This document shows, in pieces, positions 17,332 through 26,321 of a stretch of 64,000 nt of DNA. A program made the position numbers and the translations under genes. This DNA comes from Zoogloea sp. (GTDB taxonomy: Bacteria > Pseudomonadota > Gammaproteobacteria > Burkholderiales > Rhodocyclaceae). Numbering within the stretch: position 1 is the stretch's first letter; each line of letters starts with the position of its first letter. A model generated the notes under the pieces. The model was not told where the DNA came from, did no database searches, and saw only the letters and a list, made by a program, of their open reading frames with translations. The stretch covers positions 1 to 64,000 of the forward strand of contig JADJBR010000010.1 in NCBI GenBank assembly GCA_016703645.1, written 5' to 3'.

Positions 17332-18015
17332 CTAGCGCTGCACCCACCCCCCGCACACCGGAAAGACCTGCCCGACGAAGCAGTTGGCCGATTCGCTGCA
17401 CAGATAGGCGGCAAACTCCGCGTCCTCGCTGGCGCTCACCAGGCGGCCAAGGGGCACCTCGCGCTTCAGGCGGTCCTGGAAGCGCGGGTCGGCCTGCACC
17501 TCGGGCGGGAAGTAGGTGGGGTTGTCCACGAAGTTCTGGGCGATGGCATTGACCTGCACGTTGTGGGCCGCCACCTCAACACCCAGGGACTGCACATAGG
17601 CAAGCTGAGCACCCCGGGCCGCACTGTAGGTGGTGGCGCCCTTGATACCGCGCAGGGCCGAGGCACTGCCCATGACCAGAATCTTGCCTGCTCGCCGCGC
17701 GATCATGGCCGGCAGCACCGCCCGGCACAGGCGCGGCAGGGGATCGACGAGGGTGGCGAACACCTCGCGCCATTCGACCTCGTCCACGTCGATAGCCGAG
17801 GTGCGCGGATTGCGGATGGCCAGGTTGGCGACGAGGATGTCCACCTGGCCCGATGCGGCGACCAGGGCCGCAGGGGCCTCTGGCTCCAGCAACGCATCGG
17901 TGCTCGGGATCACCGTGGCACCACGTCGGGCGAGCACCTCGCACAACACGGGGCCCATGAAGGCGTCGGCGTGGGTTACCAGGATGCGTTTGCCCCGGAG
18001 GGATGAATCGGGCAT
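17332..18015 (-). CDS. Halohydrin dehalogenase (SDR-related)
   Basis: This enzyme class converts vicinal halohydrins to epoxides plus halide without NAD(P). The 227-aa protein is SDR-like, but the Rossmann TGxxxGxG is replaced by T14-HADA-F19-M-G21, matching the halohydrin dehalogenase signature T-x4-F-x-G. The catalytic set is S117-x12-Y130-x3-R134 (GSASALRG...TTYSAARG), the Ser-Tyr-Arg triad that separates these enzymes from SDR reductases, which have Lys. The C-terminal part (NPTYFPPEVQ, FVGQVFPVCGGW) also resembles the halide-pocket and substrate loops of known members. Start: ATG at 18015 has GAGGAG 8 nt upstream; ATGs at 18021 and 18039 are worse spaced. It stands alone, convergent with the TIR-like gene. 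Family members are rare and mostly known from a few proteobacterial and actinobacterial lineages. Physiological substrate unknown. Confidence 0.8.
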   Translation of the reverse strand: MPDSSLRGKRILVTHADAFMGPVLCEVLARRGATVIPSTDALLEPEAPAALVAASGQVDILVANLAIRNPRTSAIDVDEVEWREVFATLVDPLPRLCRAVLPAMIARRAGKILVMGSASALRGIKGATTYSAARGAQLAYVQSLGVEVAAHNVQVNAIAQNFVDNPTYFPPEVQADPRFQDRLKREVPLGRLVSASEDAEFAAYLCSESANCFVGQVFPVCGGWVQR

Positions 18016-18085
18016 TTTCATATCTCCTCTGATGTGCAAAAACCTGCCAAACCGACGCGACGGATCCAGGCGCCCCGGATAGCGT

Positions 18086-18922
18086 TCAGTTGACCTTCAG
18101 CTGCCCACCACGCCCGAGACCGCCCTTCACGTCCTGGGCCTTGTAGTTGCGCAGCGCAACGACCATCTTGTTGTAGGCGTCGGTGAACGCGGCGACGGTC
18201 GCCTTGCCTTCCGGAGTCTGGGAGAAACCACCGAGGCCACCCGCTGCGCCAGGGCCGAATGCCCCCAGGGCCGCGCCAAAATTGGTGGCAGTGGCGTTGC
18301 CTTCGGAGATGGCCAGCTGGACGCCCGAACGGATATCGAACAGGGTCATGGTCACGACCGAGACCTTGCTTTCCATGCCGGCAGCAAGCAATGCACCGCC
18401 AGCACCCAGCAGGCCACCCACGGCACCGGCCATCCGCCCGGTGGATGAGTTGTCGATGATGATCGAAGGCTCCATGTAGTAGTCGGCCGCTACGCGCTGG
18501 CCCTTCTGCTGCTTGGAGCCGGCACGGAATTCGCCGGAATTGCGCTGCTTGTCGGTGATCGCAGAGAGCTTGCTTTCGGTCCGGGCGTTGCCGACCGAAG
18601 TGATCACGAAACAGTTGGACTGCTGAACAGCCAGACGGATCAGCGGTTCGATGGTGGTGACTTTGGTGGCAGCGCCAAAGCTGGCATACCATTCCTTGCC
18701 CCGACCATCATCCACGGCGAGGGTACCGAGCGGAGCGGGACAACGTTCGAGGGAGGAATTTGCGCCAGCACTGGTGCCGCCGCCCGCAGCACCGCTCACC
18801 GCGGTGGCATCGGGCGAACCGGTACTCACGGAGCCGCCGGCCAGAGGGTTGTTGGCACAGCCTGCTAGGGTCAGCGAGGCGGCGACCGCGCCCACGATGA
18901 CAGTAAGTTTAGTGTTCAGCAT
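18086..18922 (-). CDS. CsgG/HfaB-like lipoprotein
   Basis: The 278-aa product begins with a lipoprotein signal (LTLAGC, lipidated Cys22), followed by a Gly/Ser-rich spacer. The main domain contains SLERCPAPLGTLAVDDG, TTIEPLIRLAVQQSNCFVIT, a long Gly/Ala-rich hydrophobic segment (AGAVGGLLGAGGALLAAG), SVVTMTLFDIRSGVQL and a tail DAYNKMVVALRNYKAQDVKG. This is the pattern of CsgG-family outer-membrane-associated lipoproteins found outside curli operons; members of the curli family form export channels or act in envelope assembly, but no curlin gene is nearby. Start: ATG at 18922 with GAAGGA 9 nt upstream; an in-frame GTG at 18928 is less well placed. It follows the Sel1 protein gene on the same strand after about 200 bp, so the two may be functionally linked. 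Confidence 0.75.
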   Translation of the reverse strand: MLNTKLTVIVGAVAASLTLAGCANNPLAGGSVSTGSPDATAVSGAAGGGTSAGANSSLERCPAPLGTLAVDDGRGKEWYASFGAATKVTTIEPLIRLAVQQSNCFVITSVGNARTESKLSAITDKQRNSGEFRAGSKQQKGQRVAADYYMEPSIIIDNSSTGRMAGAVGGLLGAGGALLAAGMESKVSVVTMTLFDIRSGVQLAISEGNATATNFGAALGAFGPGAAGGLGGFSQTPEGKATVAAFTDAYNKMVVALRNYKAQDVKGGLGRGGQLKVN

Positions 18923-19125
18923 CAGCACTCATCCTTCGAAAATGGATCATCGGGTGAGAGCGAGTGGATGAATTCACTGCGCGGCCCGCTTTCACCCCTG
19001 CACCACCCACCATACGCCTTGCGCGGCTGGGCTATGCGGGGCGAACTCGAACCGCGCGTTGCTGATTTCTCCACACGCTCTGATTCGGCATTGCGCAGAA
19101 GGCAGATTGCCCTCGCGGTATTCAT

Positions 19126-19731
19126 TCAGTAACGGGCGCCGTAGCCGTAGGGCCGATGGTCATACCAGCCCCCGTTGCGCCATTGCCATTCATATTGGTA
19201 GCGTTCCATCCAGTAGCTGTTCCAGATAACCCGCTGGGAATCCACCCAACGCCGGTAAGCGACCTCATTCTGCTTTGCCTTTCTCGCCTGAGCCAGCAGG
19301 GATCTCGCCTCCTTGTCACCGCGTCCGGCGGCAATGGAAAGCCACTTCTCGGCTTCGGCCGGATCAGAACCCATCTCCTCCAGCCCCATCAGGTAGAAAC
19401 GACCAACAGCAGTCTGGGCCTTAAGGAAACCACGCTCGGCCGCATCGCGCATCCACTTGAGCGCCTGATAGCTGTCCTGGCGCACACTGTCGCCTCGGAA
19501 GTAACGCAAGCCGAGATCGTAAGCTGCGCGGGGATCCTTTTCAGCCAGGGCAATCAGCTTGGCGGCCTGCTGTTCTGCCGCCGTATCACCTGCAGCGGCG
19601 GGATTGAAGGTAACCGCATCACGCGGGCGTTCCGAGCAGCCGTTCTCGTCGCAGATCCGGACGGTCGGTGACGGTGTCTGCGCCATCAGGCTTGTGGAGA
19701 ACAGCAGCGCCAAGACCAGGATATTTTTCAT
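19126..19731 (-). CDS. Exported Sel1-repeat protein
   Basis: From ATG at 19731 the product is 201 aa, with a signal peptide (MKNILVLALLFSTSLMAQ). Two Sel1-like TPR units follow (residues about 65-150: AAYDLGLRYFRGDSVRQDSY, KWMRDAAERGFLKAQTAVG, EAEKWLSIAAGRGDKEA). The C-terminus is rich in Tyr, Trp and Arg (ERYQYEWQWRNGGWYDHR). Sel1 repeats act as protein-protein scaffolds; no catalytic motif is present. An ATG four codons earlier (19743) is equally open. It lies immediately upstream of the CsgG-like lipoprotein on the same strand, suggesting a shared envelope role. Confidence 0.75.
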   Translation of the reverse strand: MKNILVLALLFSTSLMAQTPSPTVRICDENGCSERPRDAVTFNPAAAGDTAAEQQAAKLIALAEKDPRAAYDLGLRYFRGDSVRQDSYQALKWMRDAAERGFLKAQTAVGRFYLMGLEEMGSDPAEAEKWLSIAAGRGDKEARSLLAQARKAKQNEVAYRRWVDSQRVIWNSYWMERYQYEWQWRNGGWYDHRPYGYGARY

Positions 19732-20352
19732 CAAGCCACCCATGCCAATTCATCGGTACACATTCAATCGACCACCGCCGGCGTCACAACACCAAACCTG
19801 CATTGCGGAACCATCGGCCAACGAAGAAAGCGGGACGCAGCAACCACGACGAACGCAGAACAAGCACCGCCCGGAAAGATAAGCCAAATCCATCAGGGAC
19901 TTAACCCACCCCGGAAAATCGCCCGCTGAATTCGCAAACATTTGGCATGCTGCATCAATCTTTCAGATTATCCTGCCAGCCCTCGTCGAATTCAACCACG
20001 AATTTGGCATGAAATTGCCGGATTTCACTCTTCCCGACGAACCGCCGTCCGCGCGATGCGAACCGGTCTCGAACAAGGCCTCACCCAAGGGCGGCAGCGG
20101 AGCGTGCATCCCGCTGCCACGTTCCGGCCTCTCTGCAGGCACCCGGAAGCCGGGCACCCGGGAGTCGAACTTCGATCGCGGTATCCCTCTTCGTGCCGAG
20201 ACCGTTGCTGGCGACACACAGCGCCGGCCGGCCACCGCCCACCCCAGGCCTGCGGGGCGCCACAACCCCTGCGGGACAAGGCGCAGCGCGGTGACGCGCG
20301 GTAGTGCAAAATAGCTGGCGGAATTCACACCACTCACCCGATCCCGGCTCCC
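19732..20352 (+). other. Intergenic region without a convincing gene
   Basis: These roughly 600 bp between the minus-strand Sel1 gene and dinB are less G/C-rich in their first half. Short open frames are present on both strands but none has a ribosome site, a signal peptide or a recognisable domain. The region should hold the promoters of both flanking genes; I could not place them with confidence. Confidence 0.5.
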
Positions 20353-21513
20353 ATGCCCCACCTCCCCCGCAGCATCGCCCACCTGGACATGGACGCGTTC
20401 TACGCGTCGGTGGAGCTCCTGCGTTACCCGCAGTTGCGGGGGCTGCCGGTGGTGGTGGGTGGGCGGCGTGCCGTGGCGGGGGAACACCTCCACGACTTCC
20501 CCCGCCTGCGCAACTACGCAGGGCGAGGCGTGATCACCACCTCCACCTACGAGGCACGGGCGCTGGGGGTGCATTCCGGCATGGGTCTGATGAAGGCCGC
20601 CCAGCTGGCACCGGACGCCGTCCTGCTGCCCGCCGACTTCGAGGCCTACCGGCACCATTCGCGCCTCTTCAAGGCCGCGGTGTGCGCCATTGCCCCGGAG
20701 ATGGAGGATCGGGGCATCGACGAGATCTACCTGGACCTGACCACCCTCAACCCCGACGGCAGCCGTGATGGCGCCCGGGCCATCGCCCTGCGCCTGCAGC
20801 AGGCCGTGCGTGAGGCCACCGGGCTGTCGTGCTCCCTGGGGGTGGCGCCCAACAAGCTGCTGGCCAAGCTGTGCTCCGACCTGGAGAAGCCCGCCGGGAT
20901 CACCGTGGTGGCGGCCGAGGACATCCCCGCCCGAATCTGGCCCCTGCCCGCCCGGCGCATCAACGGCATCGGCCCCAAGGCGGCGGCACGGCTGGAGGCC
21001 CTGGGCATTGTCAGCATCGCCGATCTGGCCGCCGCCGACCCGGCCTGGCTGCAGGACCACTTCGGCGAGCGCTACGGCGTGTGGCTGCACCGGGCGGCCC
21101 ACGGCGACGACACCCGCCCGGTGGTCACGCGCAGCGAGCCCAAGAGCCTGTCCCGGGAGACCACCTTCGAACGCGACCTGCACCCCCGCGCCGACAAGGC
21201 CGAACTTTCCGGGCACTTCACCCGTCTGTGCGAACAGCTCGCCGCCGACCTGGCGCGCAAGGGCTACGTGGGCAAGACCATCGGCCTCAAGCTGCGCTTC
21301 GACAACTTCCACACCGTCACCCGCGACCAGACCCTGCCCGCCCCCACCGGCGAGGCCGCGGCCATCCGCCGGGCGGCGGGGGAATGCGCGCGGCGCGTGC
21401 AGCTCGACCGACGCATCCGCCTGCTCGGCGTGCGCGTGGCCAGCCTGAGCCGCCGCGATGCCAGCCCCGGACACGCCACACCCCAACCGGCCCAGGCAGA
21501 ACTTTTCGCCTGA
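20353..21513 (+). CDS. dinB: DNA polymerase IV (Y-family translesion polymerase)
   Basis: The 386-aa product is a DinB-type error-prone polymerase used for translesion synthesis. Active-site motifs are present: AHLDMDAFYASVE (residues about 9-21, first catalytic Asp) and GIDEIYLDLT (Asp-Glu pair of motif III, about 122). The fingers/palm segment VVVGGRRAVAG, the helix-hairpin-helix-like ARRINGIGPKAAARLEALGI and the little-finger domain (PKSLSRETTFERDL) follow, ending RRIRLLGVRVASLS. Length is near the family norm (about 350) with a slightly extended tail that lacks an obvious beta-clamp motif. No LexA box was recognised upstream. It is followed 36 bp later by ovoA on the same strand. Confidence 0.93.
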   Translation: MPHLPRSIAHLDMDAFYASVELLRYPQLRGLPVVVGGRRAVAGEHLHDFPRLRNYAGRGVITTSTYEARALGVHSGMGLMKAAQLAPDAVLLPADFEAYRHHSRLFKAAVCAIAPEMEDRGIDEIYLDLTTLNPDGSRDGARAIALRLQQAVREATGLSCSLGVAPNKLLAKLCSDLEKPAGITVVAAEDIPARIWPLPARRINGIGPKAAARLEALGIVSIADLAAADPAWLQDHFGERYGVWLHRAAHGDDTRPVVTRSEPKSLSRETTFERDLHPRADKAELSGHFTRLCEQLAADLARKGYVGKTIGLKLRFDNFHTVTRDQTLPAPTGEAAAIRRAAGECARRVQLDRRIRLLGVRVASLSRRDASPGHATPQPAQAELFA

Positions 21514-21549
21514 TGCAGCCATGACAAGAATGCCTTCCAGGAGACCCGC

Positions 21550-23949
21550 ATGTCCCACCCCACCCTAGAACCGGCCATCCCCGCCGCCGTGGAGCCCTGG
21601 CACCAGAACCTCCGGGGCGAGCACGATGCCCTGCTGCACGGCCCCCGCCCGGCCTGGTGGTGGACCGGCCTGCCCCCCGCCGACAGCCCCGGCCGTCAGC
21701 CCGACGGACGCCTCACCGCCCTGCCCCAGCCCCGCCTCGACACCTGTAGCCGCGAGTCGGTACTGGCCGTGTTCGACAACGGCTGGACCCTCACCGAGCT
21801 GCTCTTTGCCGGCCTGCAGGGTGAGGCCGCCTTCTACCGGCCGCCCTACCATCACCTGCGCCACCCCATGCTGTTCTACTACTGCCACCCGGCGGCGCTC
21901 TACGTGAACAAGCTGCGGGTCGCGGGTCTCATCGACAACCCCATCAACCCCTACTTCGAACGCATCTTCGAAACCGGCGTGGACGAGATGCGCTGGGACG
22001 ACATGTCCAAGAACGAGATGCTGTGGCCGAGCTTTGCCGAAGCCCACCGCTACCGGCAACAGGTGTACACCACCGTCCGCCAGCTCATCGAGACCCACCC
22101 CGACCTCGCCGCCGGCCACGCGCCGATCACCATGGATCACCCCCTGTGGGCGCTGTTCCTCGGTTTCGAACACGAACGCATCCACCTGGAAACCTCGTCG
22201 GTCCTGATCCGCGAACTGCCCATCGACTGCGTCCAGCGCCCGCCCGAATGGCCGGCCCTTCATCCCAGCGCCGGCACCCCTTCACCCTTCCCGCCGACCG
22301 CAGACAAGGACTACCCCCAGCCGCGCTTCATCGATCTGCCCGCCGCCCAGGCGAAGATCGGTAAGCCCCGCGACTGGCCGAGCTTCGGCTGGGACAACGA
22401 ATACGGCGAGCGGACGGTGGCGGTGCAGGCCTTCCGGGTGGACAGCCAGCTCGTCAGCAACGGCGCCTTCCTGGAATTCATCCAGAGCGGCGGCTACCTC
22501 GACTCCCAGTGGTGGTCCGAGGCGGGCTGGGAATGGCGCGGCTTCCGCAACAGCAAATGGCCGTGCTTCTGGGTGCCCGACGGCCCCGCCGGCCTGCACC
22601 AGTACCGCCTGCGCACGCTCTTCGAGACCATCCCGATGCCGTGGAGCTGGCCGGCCGAGGTGAACGCCCACGAGGCCGCCGCCTTCTGCGCCTGGCGCAG
22701 CGCCCGGGACGGCATTCCCTGTCGGCTGCCCACCGAGGCCGAACATCACGCCCTGCGTGAGGCCTCGTGGGCCGGCACCGACCCCGCCGCCCACCACGAC
22801 GGCATCCGCCTGGGCCAGACCCTCGGCTGGAACAGCCAGCTCGCCCACGGCTCCCCGTGGCCAGTGGATGCCGGCCAGCCCGCCGCCAGCGGCGCCCGCG
22901 ACGTGTTCGGCAACGTCTGGCAGTGGCACGGGGACGACTTCAACCCCCTGCCGGGCAGTAAGGTCCATCCCTACTACGATGACTTCTCCACCCCCTGCTA
23001 CGACGGCCAGCACCAGATGATCCTGGGCGGTTCGTGGATCTCCTGCGGTGACGAGGCCAGCGTGTGGGCGCGCTTCCACTTCCGCCCCCACTTCTTCCAG
23101 CATGCGGGCTTCCGTGTGGTCCAGGCCGCCCACGATGGCGGCATCATCAAGCTCGCCATGGCCGACTCCGGCCGACAGGTGTACGAAGACGCGCGCATGG
23201 TGGACGACTACATGCTCCTCCACCACGGCGAACCCCAGACCCAGATGCCGTGGCCCGGCGGCCCCCAGCGCGCCACCGCCTTTCCCCAGCGCTGCGCCGA
23301 CTGGCTGATCGATGGCGCGCGCCAGTACGCCAGCGGCACCGCCCGCGCCCTGGACATCGGCTGCGCCGTCGGTGGCGCCAGCTTCGAACTGGCCCGGGGC
23401 TTCAACGAGGTGCTCGGGATGGATCTGTCCCGCGCCTTCATCGACGCCGCCAATGCCCTGAAGAAGGACGGCAGCCGCCCCTGGTTCCGCCGCGACGAGG
23501 GCGACCTCGGCCAGACCCTGACGGCCCGCATCGACCCGGCCATCGACCGCAGCCGGGTGAGCTTCCGCCAGGCCGACGCCTGTTCCCTGCCCGCCGAGCT
23601 GGTGGACATGGATGCCGTCCTGCTGGCCAACCTCCTGTGCCGCCTGCCCAGCCCCAAGTCCCTGCTCGGTCGCCTCGGCGGCCACCGGGGCCTGGTCAAG
23701 GTGGGCGGGCTGGTGGCCTTGTTCTCGCCCTATTCATGGCTGGAGCAATTCACGCCCAGGGAAGCCTGGCTCGGCGGCTACGAACAGGACGGCCAGCCGG
23801 TGAAGAGCGCCGACGCCCTCAAGGCCTACCTGCGTGAAGAGGGCTTCGTGCTGCGCCGGGAGGAGGAAGTGCCCCTGGTGATCCGCGAGCACGCCCGCAA
23901 GTACCAGTTCATCGTCACCCACGGCATGCTCTGGCAGCGGGAGCGCTGA
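21550..23949 (+). CDS. ovoA: OvoA: 5-histidylcysteine sulfoxide synthase / 4-mercaptohistidine N1-methyltransferase
   Basis: This bifunctional ovothiol A biosynthesis enzyme (799 aa) couples histidine and cysteine to the sulfoxide and later methylates 4-mercaptohistidine. Three domains are visible: an N-terminal DinB-like helical domain with the non-heme iron motif H208-x3-H212-x-E214 (FEHERIHLE), a formylglycine-generating-enzyme/sulfatase-modifying-type domain (about 290-555; CRLPTEAEHHAL, GARDVFGNVWQW, ILGGSWISCGDEASVWARFH), and a C-terminal SAM methyltransferase (about 590-799) with motif I ALDIGCAVGGASFELA. A good Shine-Dalgarno sequence AGGAG lies just before the ATG. The C-S lyase for the second step is not adjacent. 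Ovothiol is an antioxidant thiol-histidine; nearby Dps, Tpx and GST genes fit a redox-stress setting but are not one operon. Confidence 0.93.
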   Translation: MSHPTLEPAIPAAVEPWHQNLRGEHDALLHGPRPAWWWTGLPPADSPGRQPDGRLTALPQPRLDTCSRESVLAVFDNGWTLTELLFAGLQGEAAFYRPPYHHLRHPMLFYYCHPAALYVNKLRVAGLIDNPINPYFERIFETGVDEMRWDDMSKNEMLWPSFAEAHRYRQQVYTTVRQLIETHPDLAAGHAPITMDHPLWALFLGFEHERIHLETSSVLIRELPIDCVQRPPEWPALHPSAGTPSPFPPTADKDYPQPRFIDLPAAQAKIGKPRDWPSFGWDNEYGERTVAVQAFRVDSQLVSNGAFLEFIQSGGYLDSQWWSEAGWEWRGFRNSKWPCFWVPDGPAGLHQYRLRTLFETIPMPWSWPAEVNAHEAAAFCAWRSARDGIPCRLPTEAEHHALREASWAGTDPAAHHDGIRLGQTLGWNSQLAHGSPWPVDAGQPAASGARDVFGNVWQWHGDDFNPLPGSKVHPYYDDFSTPCYDGQHQMILGGSWISCGDEASVWARFHFRPHFFQHAGFRVVQAAHDGGIIKLAMADSGRQVYEDARMVDDYMLLHHGEPQTQMPWPGGPQRATAFPQRCADWLIDGARQYASGTARALDIGCAVGGASFELARGFNEVLGMDLSRAFIDAANALKKDGSRPWFRRDEGDLGQTLTARIDPAIDRSRVSFRQADACSLPAELVDMDAVLLANLLCRLPSPKSLLGRLGGHRGLVKVGGLVALFSPYSWLEQFTPREAWLGGYEQDGQPVKSADALKAYLREEGFVLRREEEVPLVIREHARKYQFIVTHGMLWQRER

Positions 23950-23966
23950 AAAAGCGCGCCGCGACC

Positions 23967-26321
23967 TTACTCCGGCCAGTCGCGGGCCGCGGCGACACCA
24001 CTGCTGACGGCCTGCCCGCGGAGCTTGCGGGCCGACTCGGGGGCGCGCGCAAATAGCTGAAGGTAGGCCTCTGCCGCGGCCGGGATGTTGTTCTCCATCA
24101 GATGGCTGAGAACCACCAGCGTCATCACCGGCGCCGCACCGGGCTGTTTTTCCAGCAGGGTCTGGGCGTTTTCGCGGGCCTTCCGGGGCAGGCGCGCGCC
24201 CAGGTAGGCCTGGGCCAGATAGTAGCGGGCATCCTGTGCCGTCGGGCTCAGGGTCAGGGCCTTCTCCAGGGACTGGATGGCCCGCCCCAGGTTGCGGCTA
24301 CGCAACTGCGCCTCGCCCAGGTTGATCCACGCATTGGCCATGTTCGGATCCAGACGCACGGCCGTCTCCAGGGGCTCGATGGCTTCGGACAGTCGGCCAA
24401 GCTTCATCAGGGCATAGCCCTTGCCGCTCCAGGCCAGCACATTGACCGGGTCGATCACCAGCGCCCGCTCCTCGTAGGCCAGGGCACCGGCCGGGTCCCC
24501 CTTGGCCCCCAGGGCCTTGGCGGTGGTGAGGCACATGCGCAGCAGCTTCGGATCAGCCGCCTCGGCCCTGCGCAGGATGACCAGGGCCTGATCCGGATTG
24601 CCCGTGCCAATCATGGCTTCGGCCCACGACACCAGTTCGTCGGGAGTCATGCTCACCAACCCGTCGAGCTTCTGGTAAGCCATCGCCGCCTCCCGCGGCT
24701 TGCCCGCCTTCAGGTAGGCCAGACTCAGCATCCGCCAACCATGGAGGGATTTCGGATCGAGCTCGACCGCCCGATGCGCATCCTCGATGGCGGCGGGCAG
24801 CTTGTTCAGCTCCAGCCGGATGCCCGCCCTGTTGGCCCGCGTTTCGGCATTGGCCGGCGCCAGGGCAACCGCCTTTTCGCCCGCCTCCTCGGCCTCCAGG
24901 GGGCGCCCGAGGCGCATCAAAACGGCGGCCAGCCCCGACCAGGCGTCGGCGAGATCGGGCGCAAGGGCCGTCGCCTTGCGCATGGCCTCCTCCGCCGGCC
25001 CCAGACGACCACGTTTCAGTTCGCCCAGGCCAAGGACAAGCTGGGTGCGGCCCTGCTCCCGCCGGCCACCTTCCGCCGCCGCAGAGAGGCGGCTCGCCTC
25101 ATCCACCTTGCCCGACTGGGCGTAGAGCTCGGCAAGTCGGCCGCGGGCGACAGCATCCACATCCCCCAGGCGCGCCGCGGCGGCCAATGCTCGCGCCGCG
25201 TCCTGGTGGCGTCCCAGCTCGTCCTCGATCTGGCCGAGCAGACGCCATGCCGGAGCCCGACCCGGCGCGCGCCGGACGGCCTCCTTCGCGTGGACAAGGG
25301 CTTCCTCCAGACGTTGCTGCCCGCGAAGCCACTCGGCACGACGCACCGCCGTCTCGGCATTCATGGGGTGGATGGCATCTGCCTTTGCGAGGCTGACCTC
25401 GGCCGCCTCGGGCTCGCCCCGGGAATACTGCACAAGGGCGAGGTGGGCCCATGCCCAGAAGAAGAAGGGGTCGATCTCCAGGGCCCGGCGGAGTGCGACC
25501 TCGGCCTCTGGCAAACGTTGTTGCCGCAACAAAGCCTGGCCGAGGGTGGCGTGCGCAGGCGCCGACCCCGGCTGAGCGACGACCCACCCCCGGGCGTGGG
25601 TCTCGAGCGCCCCCCAGTCTTCACTCCGGATCAAGGGCTCGGCTTCGGGAAGCCAGGGCTTTTCCGGAGCCGGAACCACCACCGGAGCGGGCGGTGCATC
25701 TCCTCCCCCCAGGAGCGCCGCCACGCCCGCTGCAGACATGGCCATGTTGAGATTCTGCCCCGTGCCCAGGATGGCCCGGGTGACCCCCACCAGGCGCCCC
25801 TCCCGGTCGAACAGGCCGCCCCCGCTGGAGCCGGGAGACTGGGGCGCGGTGCTGACCAGATAGGGGTAGGGCTGCGCCTGCTCGCCCACGGCCACCAGGC
25901 CCGCACTCACGGCCAGGCCGAAGCCCAGGGGGTTGCCCACCGCAAAGACGGGCTCGCCCACCCGGGGCACCGCCCCCTCGCGCAGTCTGGCCGGCGCGGC
26001 AGCCAGGCCGTCCACCTGTAGCAGACAAAGGTCCTGGATGGCGTTCCGGCGCAGCCAGATGGCCGGCAGCCCCTTGTCGCCCACGAACACCCGGATCACC
26101 GGGGCGTTCTCGATCACGTGGCAGTTGGTGACGACCCGCTGCGGCGCCACCACCACGCCACTTCCCTGACCCTCCGCGACACCCTTGTCATCCTCCGTGC
26201 GCACCGTCACCACCGAGGGCGACGCCAGCGAGAACACCCGCTTCGCGTCGTCGGCCTCGGCCGCCGCCAAACCACTGGCGGCCCCAAGCGCCCCCGCGAG
26301 CACCCATGCCATCGGCTTCAT
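23967..26321 (-). CDS. Exported trypsin-like (S1C/DegP-type) serine protease with TPR domain
   Basis: The 784-aa product has a signal peptide (MAWVLAGALGAASGLAAAE). The protease domain (about 30-210) has a complete triad: H68 (VVTNCHVIEN), D97 (IQDLCLLQVDG) and S166 (SPGSSGGGLFD). No PDZ domain follows. Instead residues about 240-784 form a long TPR array (for example EVALRRALEIDPFFFWAWAH, ANAWINLGEAQLRSRNLGRA). This is a periplasmic peptidase with a protein-binding superhelix. Start: ATG at 26321 with AGGGGG upstream; the ATG overlaps the stop of the preceding gene (ATGA), indicating translational coupling to the catalytically dead homologue. Substrate unknown; the paired arrangement suggests a complex. 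Confidence 0.88.
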   Translation of the reverse strand: MKPMAWVLAGALGAASGLAAAEADDAKRVFSLASPSVVTVRTEDDKGVAEGQGSGVVVAPQRVVTNCHVIENAPVIRVFVGDKGLPAIWLRRNAIQDLCLLQVDGLAAAPARLREGAVPRVGEPVFAVGNPLGFGLAVSAGLVAVGEQAQPYPYLVSTAPQSPGSSGGGLFDREGRLVGVTRAILGTGQNLNMAMSAAGVAALLGGGDAPPAPVVVPAPEKPWLPEAEPLIRSEDWGALETHARGWVVAQPGSAPAHATLGQALLRQQRLPEAEVALRRALEIDPFFFWAWAHLALVQYSRGEPEAAEVSLAKADAIHPMNAETAVRRAEWLRGQQRLEEALVHAKEAVRRAPGRAPAWRLLGQIEDELGRHQDAARALAAAARLGDVDAVARGRLAELYAQSGKVDEASRLSAAAEGGRREQGRTQLVLGLGELKRGRLGPAEEAMRKATALAPDLADAWSGLAAVLMRLGRPLEAEEAGEKAVALAPANAETRANRAGIRLELNKLPAAIEDAHRAVELDPKSLHGWRMLSLAYLKAGKPREAAMAYQKLDGLVSMTPDELVSWAEAMIGTGNPDQALVILRRAEAADPKLLRMCLTTAKALGAKGDPAGALAYEERALVIDPVNVLAWSGKGYALMKLGRLSEAIEPLETAVRLDPNMANAWINLGEAQLRSRNLGRAIQSLEKALTLSPTAQDARYYLAQAYLGARLPRKARENAQTLLEKQPGAAPVMTLVVLSHLMENNIPAAAEAYLQLFARAPESARKLRGQAVSSGVAAARDWPE

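Noticed and set aside
17332-18015. Ordinary SDR oxidoreductase
   Set aside because: The NAD motif is missing and Lys of YxxxK is Arg; the exact halohydrin dehalogenase motifs fit better.
18923-19125. 67-codon minus-strand frame between the Sel1 and CsgG-like genes
   Set aside because: No ribosome site, no domain and low-complexity basic composition.
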